Shown one piece after another: positions 1 to 9,181 of a DNA stretch of 64,000 bases. A program made the translations under genes and the position numbers. Each line of letters starts with the position of its first letter. Position 1 is the stretch's first letter. Below the pieces are notes generated by a model. The model saw only the letters and a list, made by a program, of their open reading frames with translations. It was not told where the DNA came from and did not search any database. Source of the DNA: Agriterribacter humi (GTDB lineage Bacteria > Bacteroidota > Bacteroidia > Chitinophagales > Chitinophagaceae); assembly GCF_009192765.1 (NCBI RefSeq), contig NZ_VOHQ01000001.1:744001-808000 (forward strand), given 5' to 3'.

Positions 1-1
1 A

Positions 2-133
2 ATTGGTAAGTTAAGTAAACAACAGGACAGCATCCTTAATTCTATCATTGTTACCGCCCACTATAATGACCTGCTTCAAAATATTTTTCCCAAAAAAAGG
101 ATTAATTTCAGGGCTCATACATTAATAATGTAA
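2..133 (+). CDS. C-terminal end of an unidentified gene (partial, cut by window start)
   Basis: Frame 2 is open from the first bases of the window to a TAA at 131-133 and encodes about 43 residues ending in RAHTLIM. The composition (SILNSIIVTAHYNDLLQNIF) looks like ordinary protein and not like a random frame. I do not recognise a family from this fragment. The stop lies 19 bases before the HipA-like gene, so the two could be co-transcribed. It could also be a chance open frame, because only 132 bases are visible. Confidence 0.4.
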   Translation: MGKLSKQQDSILNSIIVTAHYNDLLQNIFPKKRINFRAHTLIM

Positions 134-152
134 TATAGAGCGAAAGATATAA

Positions 153-965
153 ATGCAGATTTTGCAGATGAATGATACATCACCACAATTAAGAACGGTT
201 AATGTTACCCGTTATGTTACACCCTTAAGGGAAGGCGGCTCCTTACCTGCTATTGCCGAAGCGGATGACGGGTTTTTGTATGTGCTGAAGTTTCGTGGAG
301 CTGGACAGGGTATTAAGGCGCTTATAGCCGAACTGCTTGGCGGTGAAATTGCGCGTGCATTGGGATTAAAAGTGCCTGAAATTGTCTTTGCAAATGTTGA
401 TGAAGCTTTTGGCCGCACAGAACCCGATGAAGAGATACAGGACCTGCTGAAATTCAGCGAGGGGCTTAATCTTGCCCTTCATTATCTTTCGGGCGCTATC
501 GCCTTTGATCCGGCTGTTACAAAAATTGATGCAACACTTGCCTCACAAATTGTTTGGTTAGACAGCCTCATAACAAATGTAGACCGCACCTCCCGCAATA
601 CCAATATGCTGATGTGGTATAAAGAATTATGGCTGATTGACCATGGGGCTGCTCTTTATTTCCATCATTCATGGGATAATTGGGAGGAACAGGCTGTTCG
701 GCCATTTACACAGGTCAAAGATCATGTATTACTGCCGTGGGCAAGCGAACTGGAATCTGTAAATGAAATATTCCGCTCCATGCTAACCCCTGAACGGATC
801 CGTTCTATTGTTGAGCTTATTCCGGATGAATGGCTGATAACAGGAGCTTCACCCGGATCCGCGGTCGAAAAAAAACAGGTATACATTCAATTTTTAACAA
901 CACGACTTCATCATTCAGAAATATTTGTAAAAGAAGCGCAGCATGCAAGACAATCACTTATTTGA
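153..965 (+). CDS. HipA-like kinase family protein
   Basis: A 270-residue protein resembling the compact HipA-like kinase-fold family (HipA_2 type), which lacks the N-terminal subdomain of classical HipA toxins. Visible kinase-like elements are a Lys in LYVLKFRGAG (about residue 48, candidate nucleotide-binding Lys), the catalytic-loop-like NVDRTSRNTNMLMW (about 143-156) and the metal-binding-like LIDHGAALYF (about 161-170). The kinase assignment is from family motifs; substrate and toxicity are unknown. The 3' end overlaps the DUF3037 gene by 23 bases, a pairing seen widely in bacteria, so the products probably act together. A second Met lies five codons in and could be the true start. Confidence 0.8.
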   Translation: MQILQMNDTSPQLRTVNVTRYVTPLREGGSLPAIAEADDGFLYVLKFRGAGQGIKALIAELLGGEIARALGLKVPEIVFANVDEAFGRTEPDEEIQDLLKFSEGLNLALHYLSGAIAFDPAVTKIDATLASQIVWLDSLITNVDRTSRNTNMLMWYKELWLIDHGAALYFHHSWDNWEEQAVRPFTQVKDHVLLPWASELESVNEIFRSMLTPERIRSIVELIPDEWLITGASPGSAVEKKQVYIQFLTTRLHHSEIFVKEAQHARQSLI

Positions 966-1326
966 GTACGCCGTTATTCGAATCGTGCCCAGGGTGGAGC
1001 GTGAAGAATTTTTGAACGTGGGCGTTATTCTGTACGCTTCCAAACAAAAATTTTTACAAAGCATGTTCCATCTGAACGAGGAACGCCTGCGTGCTTTATC
1101 CGGCAAAACAGATATCGAAGAGGTGGAAGCACATCTCCGTTCTTTTGAAAGGATTTGTATGGGTGCTGCCGATGGCGGACCTATCGCAGGATTAGATATG
1201 GCTTCCCGCTTTCGCTGGCTTACGGCAACAAGAAGCACTATTGTACAAAGCTCTAAAGTTCATCCCGGTTTTTGCACAAACCCCAAAGAAGCGCTTGAAA
1301 GATTATTTAACCAATTGGTGTTGTAA
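943..1326 (+). CDS. DUF3037 domain protein
   Basis: A 127-residue protein matching the DUF3037 family: the N-terminal segment FEYAVIRIVPRVEREEFLNV followed by GVILYA is characteristic. The start ATG lies inside the end of the HipA-like kinase gene (23-base overlap), which implies translational coupling. DUF3037 has no established function. Its repeated association with HipA-like kinases suggests it is the partner, target or neutraliser, but that is inference. No signal peptide or membrane segment is seen, so it should be cytoplasmic. A repeat-rich non-coding stretch begins right after the stop. Confidence 0.85.
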   Translation: MQDNHLFEYAVIRIVPRVEREEFLNVGVILYASKQKFLQSMFHLNEERLRALSGKTDIEEVEAHLRSFERICMGAADGGPIAGLDMASRFRWLTATRSTIVQSSKVHPGFCTNPKEALERLFNQLVL

Positions 1327-1636
1327 CTCATCTCATATGTCTCCTGAGCAGTCAGCTTTCAGCCGTCAGCTATCGGCTAAAGCATACTAACGATGAGCTA
1401 AATCCTTCTTCCGCGTTTTACCTCTTCTCACTTACCTAAACCACAAATTGTAAACTACAATCTAACATTGAAACGGATTTTCCTGCAACCTGTAACATGC
1501 AACCTATCCACTTACCTCTCACTTTTCACATCTCACAATTCACTACTCACCACTCACTATAAACCACAGATCGTAAAGTATAAACCCAACATTGAAACGG
1601 GTTTTCCCTGCAACCTGTAACATGCAACCTATCCTC
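1327..1636. repeat. Repeat-rich intergenic region with two imperfect 70-bp direct repeats
   Basis: This gap between the convergent DUF3037 and cytochrome genes contains no convincing gene. Copy A (about 1441-1509) and copy B (about 1564-1634) both run from CCACA through ACATTGAAACGG to TGCAACCTGTAACATGCAACC and differ at a few positions. Between and before them lies low-complexity CACTCACTACTCACC-like sequence. At 1349-1395 is another element (GTCAGCTTTCAGCCGTCAGC) whose inverted relative is at about 10490-10540. The ends of both repeat types abut the stop codons of the flanking genes. Confidence 0.8.
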
Positions 1637-3019
1637 TCACCGCTCTACCACTACCCCATCGTCCTGCAGTTTTTTCACAGCTTCTTCCGTAAATTGCGTT
1701 TGCCAGAGATTGATCTTTTGCAAGCCTGTCATTTGCTTAAACACAGCAATACTTTTATCTGTAATGGCGTTTTGCCCGATGTTTAAAGAAACCAGTTGTT
1801 GCAGAGCCTTCAGTGGTGCTGCAGTCTCATCTGTGAGATTGTTTTTTTGTAATTCTAATTTATTAAGATTTGGAAGACCGGAAATCATTTTCATTTCTTC
1901 ATTGCCAAGTGCGCAATTGCTTACATCAAGGCGATACACCTGTTCCTTTACGGATAAAAGTTTTTGTAAGATTTTCTTTTTTTGTTCAGGGCTGCTTTTC
2001 TGAACCATTACAAAAGAAACATCCAGCAGGTTACTTTGTGCAGCCAGAGAACGAACAATTAATTTCATTTCTTTTAACTGCCGCACGATACCGGAATCGG
2101 CAGGAGCTACTTCGGGCAAAACAATTTCCTTATTGCTTTCTTCATCAAAGCCAAGATAAAAAGCAAAAAGAAATTTTGTCTTTTCATCTAATTTGCTTTC
2201 AGCGATATTTTTATTGAAATCGGCGCCCGAAGCTACCCACCATTTCATTAACCCTAACTCAACAGTGGTAAGTGGCGGTTGGTTATTGGCGGGCATAAAT
2301 TTAGAATTGTCCGGATCTAAAGTTACCCGGTGTATCAGCTCGCTCTTGTCAATATCGCCCGGCACAAGGGTATTGCCACTTTTACCTCCCTTCATGATAC
2401 CTTCGGCTGAATTTAAAACAAGATCGCCTTTTTGTTTGTTCGGATTATGACAGCTCACACACTTAGCATGAAGGATCGGTTGAATGATGTTGGTATAGAT
2501 CCGCACCGAGTCAAGTTGCGGGGGAAGTTTTTGCAGTTGCTCACGCGGTGTAGCAGGGAAAAGAGATTTGAGAAACGAAGGCATGTGCGCCGTTAAATAT
2601 CCTTCTCCATGCGTGAGCGTTCCACCCAGGTGACCGCCTGCAATTATTAATAATACACACAAAGACAGCAGCCATGTGCTAAGCTTTGTTTTGAGGAGAA
2701 AAATATCTTTTTTTTGATTTCTTCTAATCCACCATGCACAAAAACTTATGATCGCCAAAGCAATGCCAATCCACTGATGCCAGAACAATGTGTCTGCATC
2801 GTATCCGCCACTGGCAGAAAGCAGATAACCGGATACTGCTGCCAGTGCGGAACCCAGCGACCCAACCAGCAGAGCAAGACCAGCGGAAAATTCCAGCGTC
2901 TTATTTTTTCTATACGCTGCTATACTATTCAGCAATGCCGCAAACAATAAAATACCAATGGGAATATGAACGATCAGTGGATGAAAGCTGCCAAAAAACA
3001 ATGACCAGTCTGTACGCAT
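1637..3019 (-). CDS. DUF2231 membrane / c-type cytochrome / leucine-rich repeat protein
   Basis: A 460-residue three-part protein. Residues about 1-150 form a multi-pass DUF2231-like membrane domain (HPLIVHIPIGILLFAALLNS near the start). A planctomycete-type cytochrome C domain follows with one haem motif CVSCH (about 188-192) and GDLVLNSAEGIMKGGKSG. The last ~130 residues are leucine-rich repeats (LPNLNKLELQKNNLTDETAA). The haem domain should lie outside the cytoplasmic membrane. It is last in a tightly spaced minus-strand run with the NHL, DUF1501 and DUF1553 genes, so it is probably the membrane electron-transfer or anchoring partner of that set. Role is inferred; domain calls are firm. 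Confidence 0.85.
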   Translation of the reverse strand: MRTDWSLFFGSFHPLIVHIPIGILLFAALLNSIAAYRKNKTLEFSAGLALLVGSLGSALAAVSGYLLSASGGYDADTLFWHQWIGIALAIISFCAWWIRRNQKKDIFLLKTKLSTWLLSLCVLLIIAGGHLGGTLTHGEGYLTAHMPSFLKSLFPATPREQLQKLPPQLDSVRIYTNIIQPILHAKCVSCHNPNKQKGDLVLNSAEGIMKGGKSGNTLVPGDIDKSELIHRVTLDPDNSKFMPANNQPPLTTVELGLMKWWVASGADFNKNIAESKLDEKTKFLFAFYLGFDEESNKEIVLPEVAPADSGIVRQLKEMKLIVRSLAAQSNLLDVSFVMVQKSSPEQKKKILQKLLSVKEQVYRLDVSNCALGNEEMKMISGLPNLNKLELQKNNLTDETAAPLKALQQLVSLNIGQNAITDKSIAVFKQMTGLQKINLWQTQFTEEAVKKLQDDGVVVER

Positions 3020-3036
3020 TTCTAAAATAGTATTTG

Positions 3037-4149
3037 CTATATCCGCTCTAATTTAACCGGGTAGGTTTTTTCGGCATTCCATTGACATATGTATACATTT
3101 TTATCTGCATCCACGCAAACATCATGACCGTGATAAAAAATATTTCCATCTGCAAACATGGGCTGCAGTACACCATTTTTATATTCGGGCTGTGTTCCGC
3201 CGGGATTGGAAACCACTTTGTTGTTTTTATCTAATATGGTAACAAATCCCGATTTGCCGCCATCCATTTTTCCGGTGTCCCTGAAATTAGACCAGCATAC
3301 GCCGGCATAAATATTTTCGCCGTCCAGCACCGGGCGGCATACATAGGCTCCGGGCAATTTAACCGTTTCGATATAGTGACCGTCTAATGTAAAAAATTTG
3401 AAAGCATTGTCATTGCGTGAAGTACAAATAAGTTTGGGTGATGCAGGATCACGCAAATCAACAGCCACACCATGAGCGTTGTTCAGGTTATGATCAGCAT
3501 CGCTGTTATGATGTCCGCCGAAATGCCTGATGTATTTTCCGTTGTGATCGTATTGAATGATATAATCCGATCCGTAACCATCCGCTACATAAAAATCACC
3601 ATTGGGCGCAACGGCTGTTTCCGTGGGTTTAAAAGGTTCATCTTTTTTATATATGCCAATGGTAGCCGGATGTCCTAATGCAAATACAAGCTTACCATCT
3701 GCTGTGGTTTTAAATACGCTGCCCGACTGGGACTGCCATTTATTATCCTTTCCCAGAAAATACCCGCAATCGGTAATAAAAAGAAAATCTTCACCTCCTT
3801 CGGCAGATAAGGTAAGTCCGTGCCCCCCGGGGTATCGTGTGCCCCATGTATCAAGCAGCTTGCCCGATCTGTCGTAGATGATAATATTGTTCTTTACTTC
3901 ATCAGTTATCATCACCAGACGGCCTTTTGAATCATTTACCATTTCGTGGCAATCCAGCACCGGTGTTTTTGCGGGATCAAGGTTTCCCCATGCTTTGTTT
4001 ACACGGTACCTGAAATTTCCATGACCAACAATATTATCGCTGGCCGGGCTGGCTTTGCCGATAATATTAAATCCTGCAATAGCTGCGCCGGTAAGCAGTG
4101 AGGTCTTTTTAATAAATTGTCTCCGGGGATAATTGTTATGGTCTGACAT
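3037..4149 (-). CDS. Tat-exported NHL-repeat beta-propeller protein
   Basis: A 370-residue protein beginning MSDHNNYPRRQFIKK, a twin-arginine signal followed by a hydrophobic stretch (LLTGAAIAGFNIIG). The body has repeated six-bladed-propeller motifs of NHL type (GRLVMITDEVKNNIIIYDRSG, then NGDFYVADGYGSDYIIQYD, then DKNVYICQWNAEKTY); similar propellers include peptidylglycine alpha-amidating-like lyases. I chose the ATG at 4149; a TTG nine codons upstream would overlap the DUF1501 gene by 8 bases. It sits in the cytochrome/DUF1501/DUF1553 run and is likely periplasmic. Binding versus lyase activity cannot be settled from sequence alone. Confidence 0.8.
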   Translation of the reverse strand: MSDHNNYPRRQFIKKTSLLTGAAIAGFNIIGKASPASDNIVGHGNFRYRVNKAWGNLDPAKTPVLDCHEMVNDSKGRLVMITDEVKNNIIIYDRSGKLLDTWGTRYPGGHGLTLSAEGGEDFLFITDCGYFLGKDNKWQSQSGSVFKTTADGKLVFALGHPATIGIYKKDEPFKPTETAVAPNGDFYVADGYGSDYIIQYDHNGKYIRHFGGHHNSDADHNLNNAHGVAVDLRDPASPKLICTSRNDNAFKFFTLDGHYIETVKLPGAYVCRPVLDGENIYAGVCWSNFRDTGKMDGGKSGFVTILDKNNKVVSNPGGTQPEYKNGVLQPMFADGNIFYHGHDVCVDADKNVYICQWNAEKTYPVKLERI

Positions 4150-4168
4150 ATAGATATAATTAAAAGAT

Positions 4169-5635
4169 TTATGCAATAATAGCTTTTACAATTTTGCCTT
4201 CCACATCCGTCAGCCTGTATCTTCTACCTTCGGCTTCATATGTAAGTTTCTCATGGTCTACACCCATTAAATACAACAGGGTGGCCTGGAAATCGTGCAC
4301 ATGCACCGGGTTCTTCACAATATTATATCCAAAGTCATCGGTTTCACCAAATGTCAAACCCGGTTGCACACCGCCTCCCGCCATCCACATGGTAAAGCAG
4401 CGGGGATGATGATCACGGCCATAATTATCTTTGGTGAGTTTTCCCTGTGAATAATTTGTTCGTCCAAATTCGCCGCCCCATATCACCAATGTATCATCTA
4501 ATAAACCTCTTTGTTTTAAATCCTTTACCAACGCTGCCGACGCCTGGTCGGTAGCTTTACACTGCTGGGTAAGCGCCGAAGGCAAATTGCCATGATTATC
4601 CCATCCCTGGTGATACAACTGAACAAATTTTACATTCTTTTCCAGCAGTCTTCTTGCCAGCAAACAATTGGCGGCATAGGTGCCGGGCGTACGCGAGTCG
4701 GGACCATACAGATCAAACACCCAATCGGGCTCGTCACTCATATCCGTTATCTCAGGCACGGAAGCCTGCATGCGGAATGCCATCTCGTATTGCGCTACAC
4801 GGTTACCGATTTCGGGATCACCGAAGGTTTCCAACTGCGATTGATTTAACGCTTTCAATGCATCTAACATTTCACGACGGTCAGCAGCCTCATATCCTTT
4901 GGGATTATTGAGATAAAGCACGGGATCGGCGCCGGAACGAAACTGCACGCCCTGGTATTTGGAAGGAAGAAACCCATTGCCCCAAAGCCGGGCATACAAA
5001 GGCTGATCCTTTGGTGCATTGTTTGAAACAAGTACAATAAACGCGGGCAGGTTATCATTATCAGATCCCAGGCCATAATGCACCCATGATCCTATGCTGG
5101 GCCGGCCGGCCAACTGGTTACCGGTTTGCATAAAAGTTAAAGCCGGGTCGTGGTTGATCTGTTCGGTATACATGGATTTAATAAAGCACAGATCATCCGC
5201 TACGGCGCCGGTATACGGCATAAGTTCGCTTACCCACGCACCACTTTGCCCGCGCTGTGCAAATTGAAAAGAGGAACCCACCAGCGGCAGTGCAGATTGT
5301 TGTGCACTCATGCCCGTAAGCCTTTGCCCCTTTCTAACGGAGTCGGGTAAATCCTGTCCGTGCATTTTTTCAAGCAGGGGTTTATAATCGAAAGTCTCAA
5401 ATTGAGAGGGACCGCCACTTTGAAAAAGATATACCACTCTTTTGGTTCTTGCAGGTATATCGGGCATACCTGTTATACCGCTGGCCCCCGCAATAGCTTT
5501 TGCCTTATGCGATAAAACATCCTGCCCTGCTAAAAGCGATCCTAAGGCTACGGAGCCCAATCCCAGTGACGCCTTTAACAGAAAAGACCGCCGGTTGAGA
5601 TGGCTGGCTACAAGCTGTTCAATTTCTTTATTCAT
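4169..5635 (-). CDS. DUF1501 domain protein, Tat-exported
   Basis: A 488-residue member of the DUF1501 family, related to the alkaline phosphatase/sulfatase superfamily. The N-terminus has a Tat motif (NRRSFLLKASLGLG). Family hallmarks are VVYLFQSGGPSQFETFDYKP (about 68-87), DNHG near residue 343, TLVIWGGEFGRTNYSQ (about 380-395) and DHHPRCFTMWMAGGG. These proteins are nearly always encoded beside DUF1549/DUF1553 cytochrome proteins, as here, 23 bases downstream of one. The biochemical activity of DUF1501 is not established; a periplasmic or surface polysaccharide-related role is inferred from context. Confidence 0.9.
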   Translation of the reverse strand: MNKEIEQLVASHLNRRSFLLKASLGLGSVALGSLLAGQDVLSHKAKAIAGASGITGMPDIPARTKRVVYLFQSGGPSQFETFDYKPLLEKMHGQDLPDSVRKGQRLTGMSAQQSALPLVGSSFQFAQRGQSGAWVSELMPYTGAVADDLCFIKSMYTEQINHDPALTFMQTGNQLAGRPSIGSWVHYGLGSDNDNLPAFIVLVSNNAPKDQPLYARLWGNGFLPSKYQGVQFRSGADPVLYLNNPKGYEAADRREMLDALKALNQSQLETFGDPEIGNRVAQYEMAFRMQASVPEITDMSDEPDWVFDLYGPDSRTPGTYAANCLLARRLLEKNVKFVQLYHQGWDNHGNLPSALTQQCKATDQASAALVKDLKQRGLLDDTLVIWGGEFGRTNYSQGKLTKDNYGRDHHPRCFTMWMAGGGVQPGLTFGETDDFGYNIVKNPVHVHDFQATLLYLMGVDHEKLTYEAEGRRYRLTDVEGKIVKAIIA

Positions 5636-5658
5636 ATCATTTCGTTTACAGCAAACCG

Positions 5659-8600
5659 TTATCTTTTGGTTATAAATGCATCGGAGTTCATAATAGTACT
5701 CACTACTACCGTTGTTGCAGCCAATGCCTGCAGATCTTTCTTCACTTTAATTTTATAATCGCCTGCCGTTAGCCACCCGCTCATTTTATCCGGCTGATTT
5801 TTAAATTTTTCGTATTGCGCTGCATATAAATTTTCGAGAATATCCTTTTCTTTTGCTGAAGGCGTTCGCGCAGTTAAAGCACGGTAACAATACAGTATCC
5901 TGCCGCCAACGGTATTGTCATTTGCCAGCGCATTTTCGGCCAGCACTTTTGCGGCCTCAACAAACTGCGGATCGTTCAATAAAACCAATGCCTGCAACGG
6001 GGTGCTTGTTTTTTGTCTTTGCACCGTACAACTACTCCGCATCGGTGCGTCAAACGTGCTCATAGACGGAGGTGGATTGGTGCGTCTCCAGAAGGTATAC
6101 AAACTCCTCCGGTACAAAGCAGATCCCGTATCCTGATGATATACTTCACTGTTTACCGCCCATACCCCCTCGGGCTGGTAAGGCTTTACGCTGGCGCCGC
6201 CAATTGCGGGAGAAAGCAGCCCGCTTGCTGTTAAAGCTGCATCACGTACCATTTCGGCTGTTAGCCTGAATGCCGGCCCACGGGCCAATAATACATTTTC
6301 CGGATCCTTCTTCAATAATTCAGGCGAAGTATTGGAAGACTGCCTGTAAGTAGCAGATAACACGATAAGCTTTTGCATTGCCCTTACATCCCAGCCCGAT
6401 TCCCTGAAACGAACAGCAAGCCAGTCTAATAATGCAGGATGAGAAGGCATGCCACCCTGGTTGCCAAAATTGTCGGCGTTTTTTTGAAGACCCGTACCAA
6501 AATAAGTTTGCCAGTAACGGTTTACAATCACTCTTGCGGTTAAGGGATTTTGAGGATCCATAAGCCATTTTGCCAAACCCAGCCTGTTCTTTGGCAGATC
6601 TTTTCCAAAAGGTAATATAGCTGCCGGCACATCCGGTTGCACCTCCGCTCCATAATTATCATATACACCTCTTTCTAATATATACGATTTTCTTTTTTGC
6701 TTCATTTCCTCCATCACCATTATTTCAGGTATGTTTTCCGTAAGCGCATTTCTTTCCAATCTTGTTTGATGCAGCTCACCAGCTTTTTGTTGCCATGCCC
6801 TTGAAATATTTAAAAAATAATATTGCGACAGGTCTTCATCGGAAACCATATTTTTTGGGGTGCTGTTACCCGTTTGCATCTGAACCAGCACATTTACTTC
6901 AGCGGGAGTAAGGCTACGGTCATAAACCACCAGTTCATCTACCAGCCCATCCTTAAAACCCGTGCCTCTCCAGTCGGCGCCTACCTGCAGCCCCGGCTGC
7001 TCCCCGTTGGTAAACATAATATCCTTATACAGGTTGTCCTTTTCCGTTACCATGGCTACTTCACTCCCGTCCATAAATAATTTTAGCCCTTTCGCTTTGC
7101 CGGAGCCATCATAGGTAACCGTTAGCTGTATCCATTTTTCTTTCGGCAGCGATGCTTCGCTCACCTTTAGAATATTATTGTATGGCCAGGTATGCGCCAT
7201 TAAAATTTCAGCCTTGTCGTTTTTTATATTTAAAAAATAACCGCGGAAATTATAGGTGATATCGCCACTGCCTTTATGAAAGATCACACCTTTACTTAAA
7301 TCCTTTGGAATATTAACCCACACGCCAATAGTAAAAGGCTGAAAGCGATTGAAAATACCCACCTCGCCCAGCTTCAGCACATCATCGCCATTCGATTTAA
7401 ATGCATTGCCTATGCGGCCGGGAACAAGCACCGGTTCAGCCGTTATGCCTTTATCTTTTGCAGATACTTCATTTATAAAAGCGCCGTTCGCAAGCTTATC
7501 AAATGAAAAATGCGCCTGCAATCCTTTTTTAAAATTAAAGGGAATGGTATTCGTTGTGTTTAATTTCCACTGATCAAAATTTGCTTTTTCATTTTCAGCG
7601 ATAGCATTCAGTTCCGCGGTTAAACTGTCTTCTTTTTTGCTGAGATAAGCAATGATGGAATCCTGTTTTGCATCGGTCAACAGCAACGTAGGAACAGGCA
7701 TGGCATTGTCCCATGATATTTGCCCTGCTTCATCTACATTATTAAAGAAACTATACAGGCTATAAAATTCTTTTTGAGATATGGGATCGAATTTATGATC
7801 GTGGCAGCGGGCGCAGCCTATGGTCAATCCCATTAAAGCGGTACCCACGGTGCTGGTACGGTCTACCACGTATTCATTTCTGAATTCTTCATCTACAATA
7901 CCGCCTTCCATGTTTTGAGCGTGGTTCCGGTTAAATGCAGTAGCGATCTTTTGTTCGCGGGTAGCGTTGGGCAGCAAATCGCCTGCCAGTTGCCAGGTAA
8001 CAAAGCGATCGAAAGGCATGTTTTCATTAAACGATTTAATCACCCAGTCGCGCCATGGCCACATCGGCCGGTAGCGGTCAACAGTATACCCATGCGTATC
8101 GGCATACCGGGAAACATCAAGCCAGTCTATTGCCATTTTTTCGCCGTAGTGGGGAGACTGTAATAAACGTTCCACTACTTTTTTATATGCATCGGGCGAC
8201 TGATCTGCAATAAAAGCATTTGTTTCCTCTACAGTGGGTGGTAAACCGGTAAGGTCTAATGTTACCCGCCGCAATAAAGTTTCCTTATCTGCCTCCGGCG
8301 AAGGTTGTAAGTTGTTTTCTTCGAGCTTCTGCAATACAAAAGCATCTATATCATTTTTAACCCATTGCTTATTTTTCACTTCCGGAACAGCAGTTTTTTT
8401 GGGTGCAATAAATGCCCAGTGCGGTTTGTATTCCGCCCCTTGCTCAATCCATTTGATCAATACTGCTTTTTCATAATCTGTCAGTACCCGGTTAGATCCT
8501 TTTTTGGGCATCATCATTTCTTCATCGGGTGTAGTGATCCGGTAATACAATTCGCTTTTAGCCAGCTTGCCGGGAACAATAGCATGTTTTCCGCTTGTTA

Positions 8601-8862
8601 ATACCGCTAAAGCACCTTCCCTGGTGGAAAGGTTTAAGCCCGCCTTTTGCCCCTGGTTTTTATCCGGGCCATGGCATAAAAAACATTTATCGGAAAGAAT
8701 GGGTTTAACATGCAGGTTATAATCAATATGCGCAGGCAGCGATTTATCGAACTTTGTTATGGAAGCTGGTTTGTCAACAGCGCTTGTGTTGATAAAGAAA
8801 AACCCGCCAATAACCAGTAAACCAATGAGCAGGGCAATTTTACCAGGAACTTTTTTTTTCAT
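5659..8862 (-). CDS. DUF1549/DUF1553 (PSD1) cytochrome protein with LamG domain
   Basis: A 1067-residue exported protein. After an N-terminal hydrophobic anchor (IALLIGLLVIGGFFFI) comes a planctomycete cytochrome C domain with haem motif CFLCH (about 60-64), then DUF1549 (VTLDLTGLPPTVEE) containing a second CxxCH (GCARCHDHKFDP). The middle carries a concanavalin/LamG-like insert (LQAHFSFDKLANGAF onward), and the C-terminal third is DUF1553 (NPLTARVIVNRYWQTYFGTG; LSATYRQSS). I use the ATG at 8862 (MKKKVPGK) in place of a TTG five codons upstream. It heads the minus-strand operon with DUF1501, NHL and cytochrome-LRR genes. LamG suggests carbohydrate contact; the reaction is unknown. Confidence 0.9.
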   Translation of the reverse strand: MKKKVPGKIALLIGLLVIGGFFFINTSAVDKPASITKFDKSLPAHIDYNLHVKPILSDKCFLCHGPDKNQGQKAGLNLSTREGALAVLTSGKHAIVPGKLAKSELYYRITTPDEEMMMPKKGSNRVLTDYEKAVLIKWIEQGAEYKPHWAFIAPKKTAVPEVKNKQWVKNDIDAFVLQKLEENNLQPSPEADKETLLRRVTLDLTGLPPTVEETNAFIADQSPDAYKKVVERLLQSPHYGEKMAIDWLDVSRYADTHGYTVDRYRPMWPWRDWVIKSFNENMPFDRFVTWQLAGDLLPNATREQKIATAFNRNHAQNMEGGIVDEEFRNEYVVDRTSTVGTALMGLTIGCARCHDHKFDPISQKEFYSLYSFFNNVDEAGQISWDNAMPVPTLLLTDAKQDSIIAYLSKKEDSLTAELNAIAENEKANFDQWKLNTTNTIPFNFKKGLQAHFSFDKLANGAFINEVSAKDKGITAEPVLVPGRIGNAFKSNGDDVLKLGEVGIFNRFQPFTIGVWVNIPKDLSKGVIFHKGSGDITYNFRGYFLNIKNDKAEILMAHTWPYNNILKVSEASLPKEKWIQLTVTYDGSGKAKGLKLFMDGSEVAMVTEKDNLYKDIMFTNGEQPGLQVGADWRGTGFKDGLVDELVVYDRSLTPAEVNVLVQMQTGNSTPKNMVSDEDLSQYYFLNISRAWQQKAGELHQTRLERNALTENIPEIMVMEEMKQKRKSYILERGVYDNYGAEVQPDVPAAILPFGKDLPKNRLGLAKWLMDPQNPLTARVIVNRYWQTYFGTGLQKNADNFGNQGGMPSHPALLDWLAVRFRESGWDVRAMQKLIVLSATYRQSSNTSPELLKKDPENVLLARGPAFRLTAEMVRDAALTASGLLSPAIGGASVKPYQPEGVWAVNSEVYHQDTGSALYRRSLYTFWRRTNPPPSMSTFDAPMRSSCTVQRQKTSTPLQALVLLNDPQFVEAAKVLAENALANDNTVGGRILYCYRALTARTPSAKEKDILENLYAAQYEKFKNQPDKMSGWLTAGDYKIKVKKDLQALAATTVVVSTIMNSDAFITKR

Positions 8863-9181
8863 ATTTAAAACAAGCAAAAACTTTCTGCAACAAAATATTA
8901 TTTTCAGGTATGAAACCAGGCGGGTATAAAGATAATCATAAAAAAGGGTTTATCGGTTGCGGGACGCATCTTTTGTGAAACCTGTTTGGCAGGCATTCAT
9001 TTTTATTTTACATTCATGCATGATGTGGTTCAAAAAATCGTTTTGAACCACAGCGACAGGGTGGCACAAAGGAACAGGGTTTAAACGCTCTGTGATAATT
9101 GAAAAATCTCTGTATAACGCTGTGCATCACGGTGCCCAGTGTCTCCGTGGTATATCACAAGTAACTCATAATATTGTCAAT
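8863..9181. other. Divergent intergenic region with hairpin and palindromic repeat element
   Basis: This gap separates the DUF1553 operon (minus) from the CE15 esterase (plus) and should hold promoters for both. It contains a perfect 11-bp stem-loop (9025-9035 / 9041-9051, GTGGTTCAAAA) and a larger imperfect inverted repeat whose arms are about 9048-9067 (CCACAGCGACAGGGTGGCAC) and 9132-9150 (GTGCCCAGTGTCTCCGTGG). The internal sequence includes CTCTGTG and CTCTGTATAACGCTGTG, the type of CACAGAG repeat dispersed in many Bacteroidota genomes. No gene is seen: the esterase frame extends upstream to 9092, but the signal peptide begins at 9182. Confidence 0.65.
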
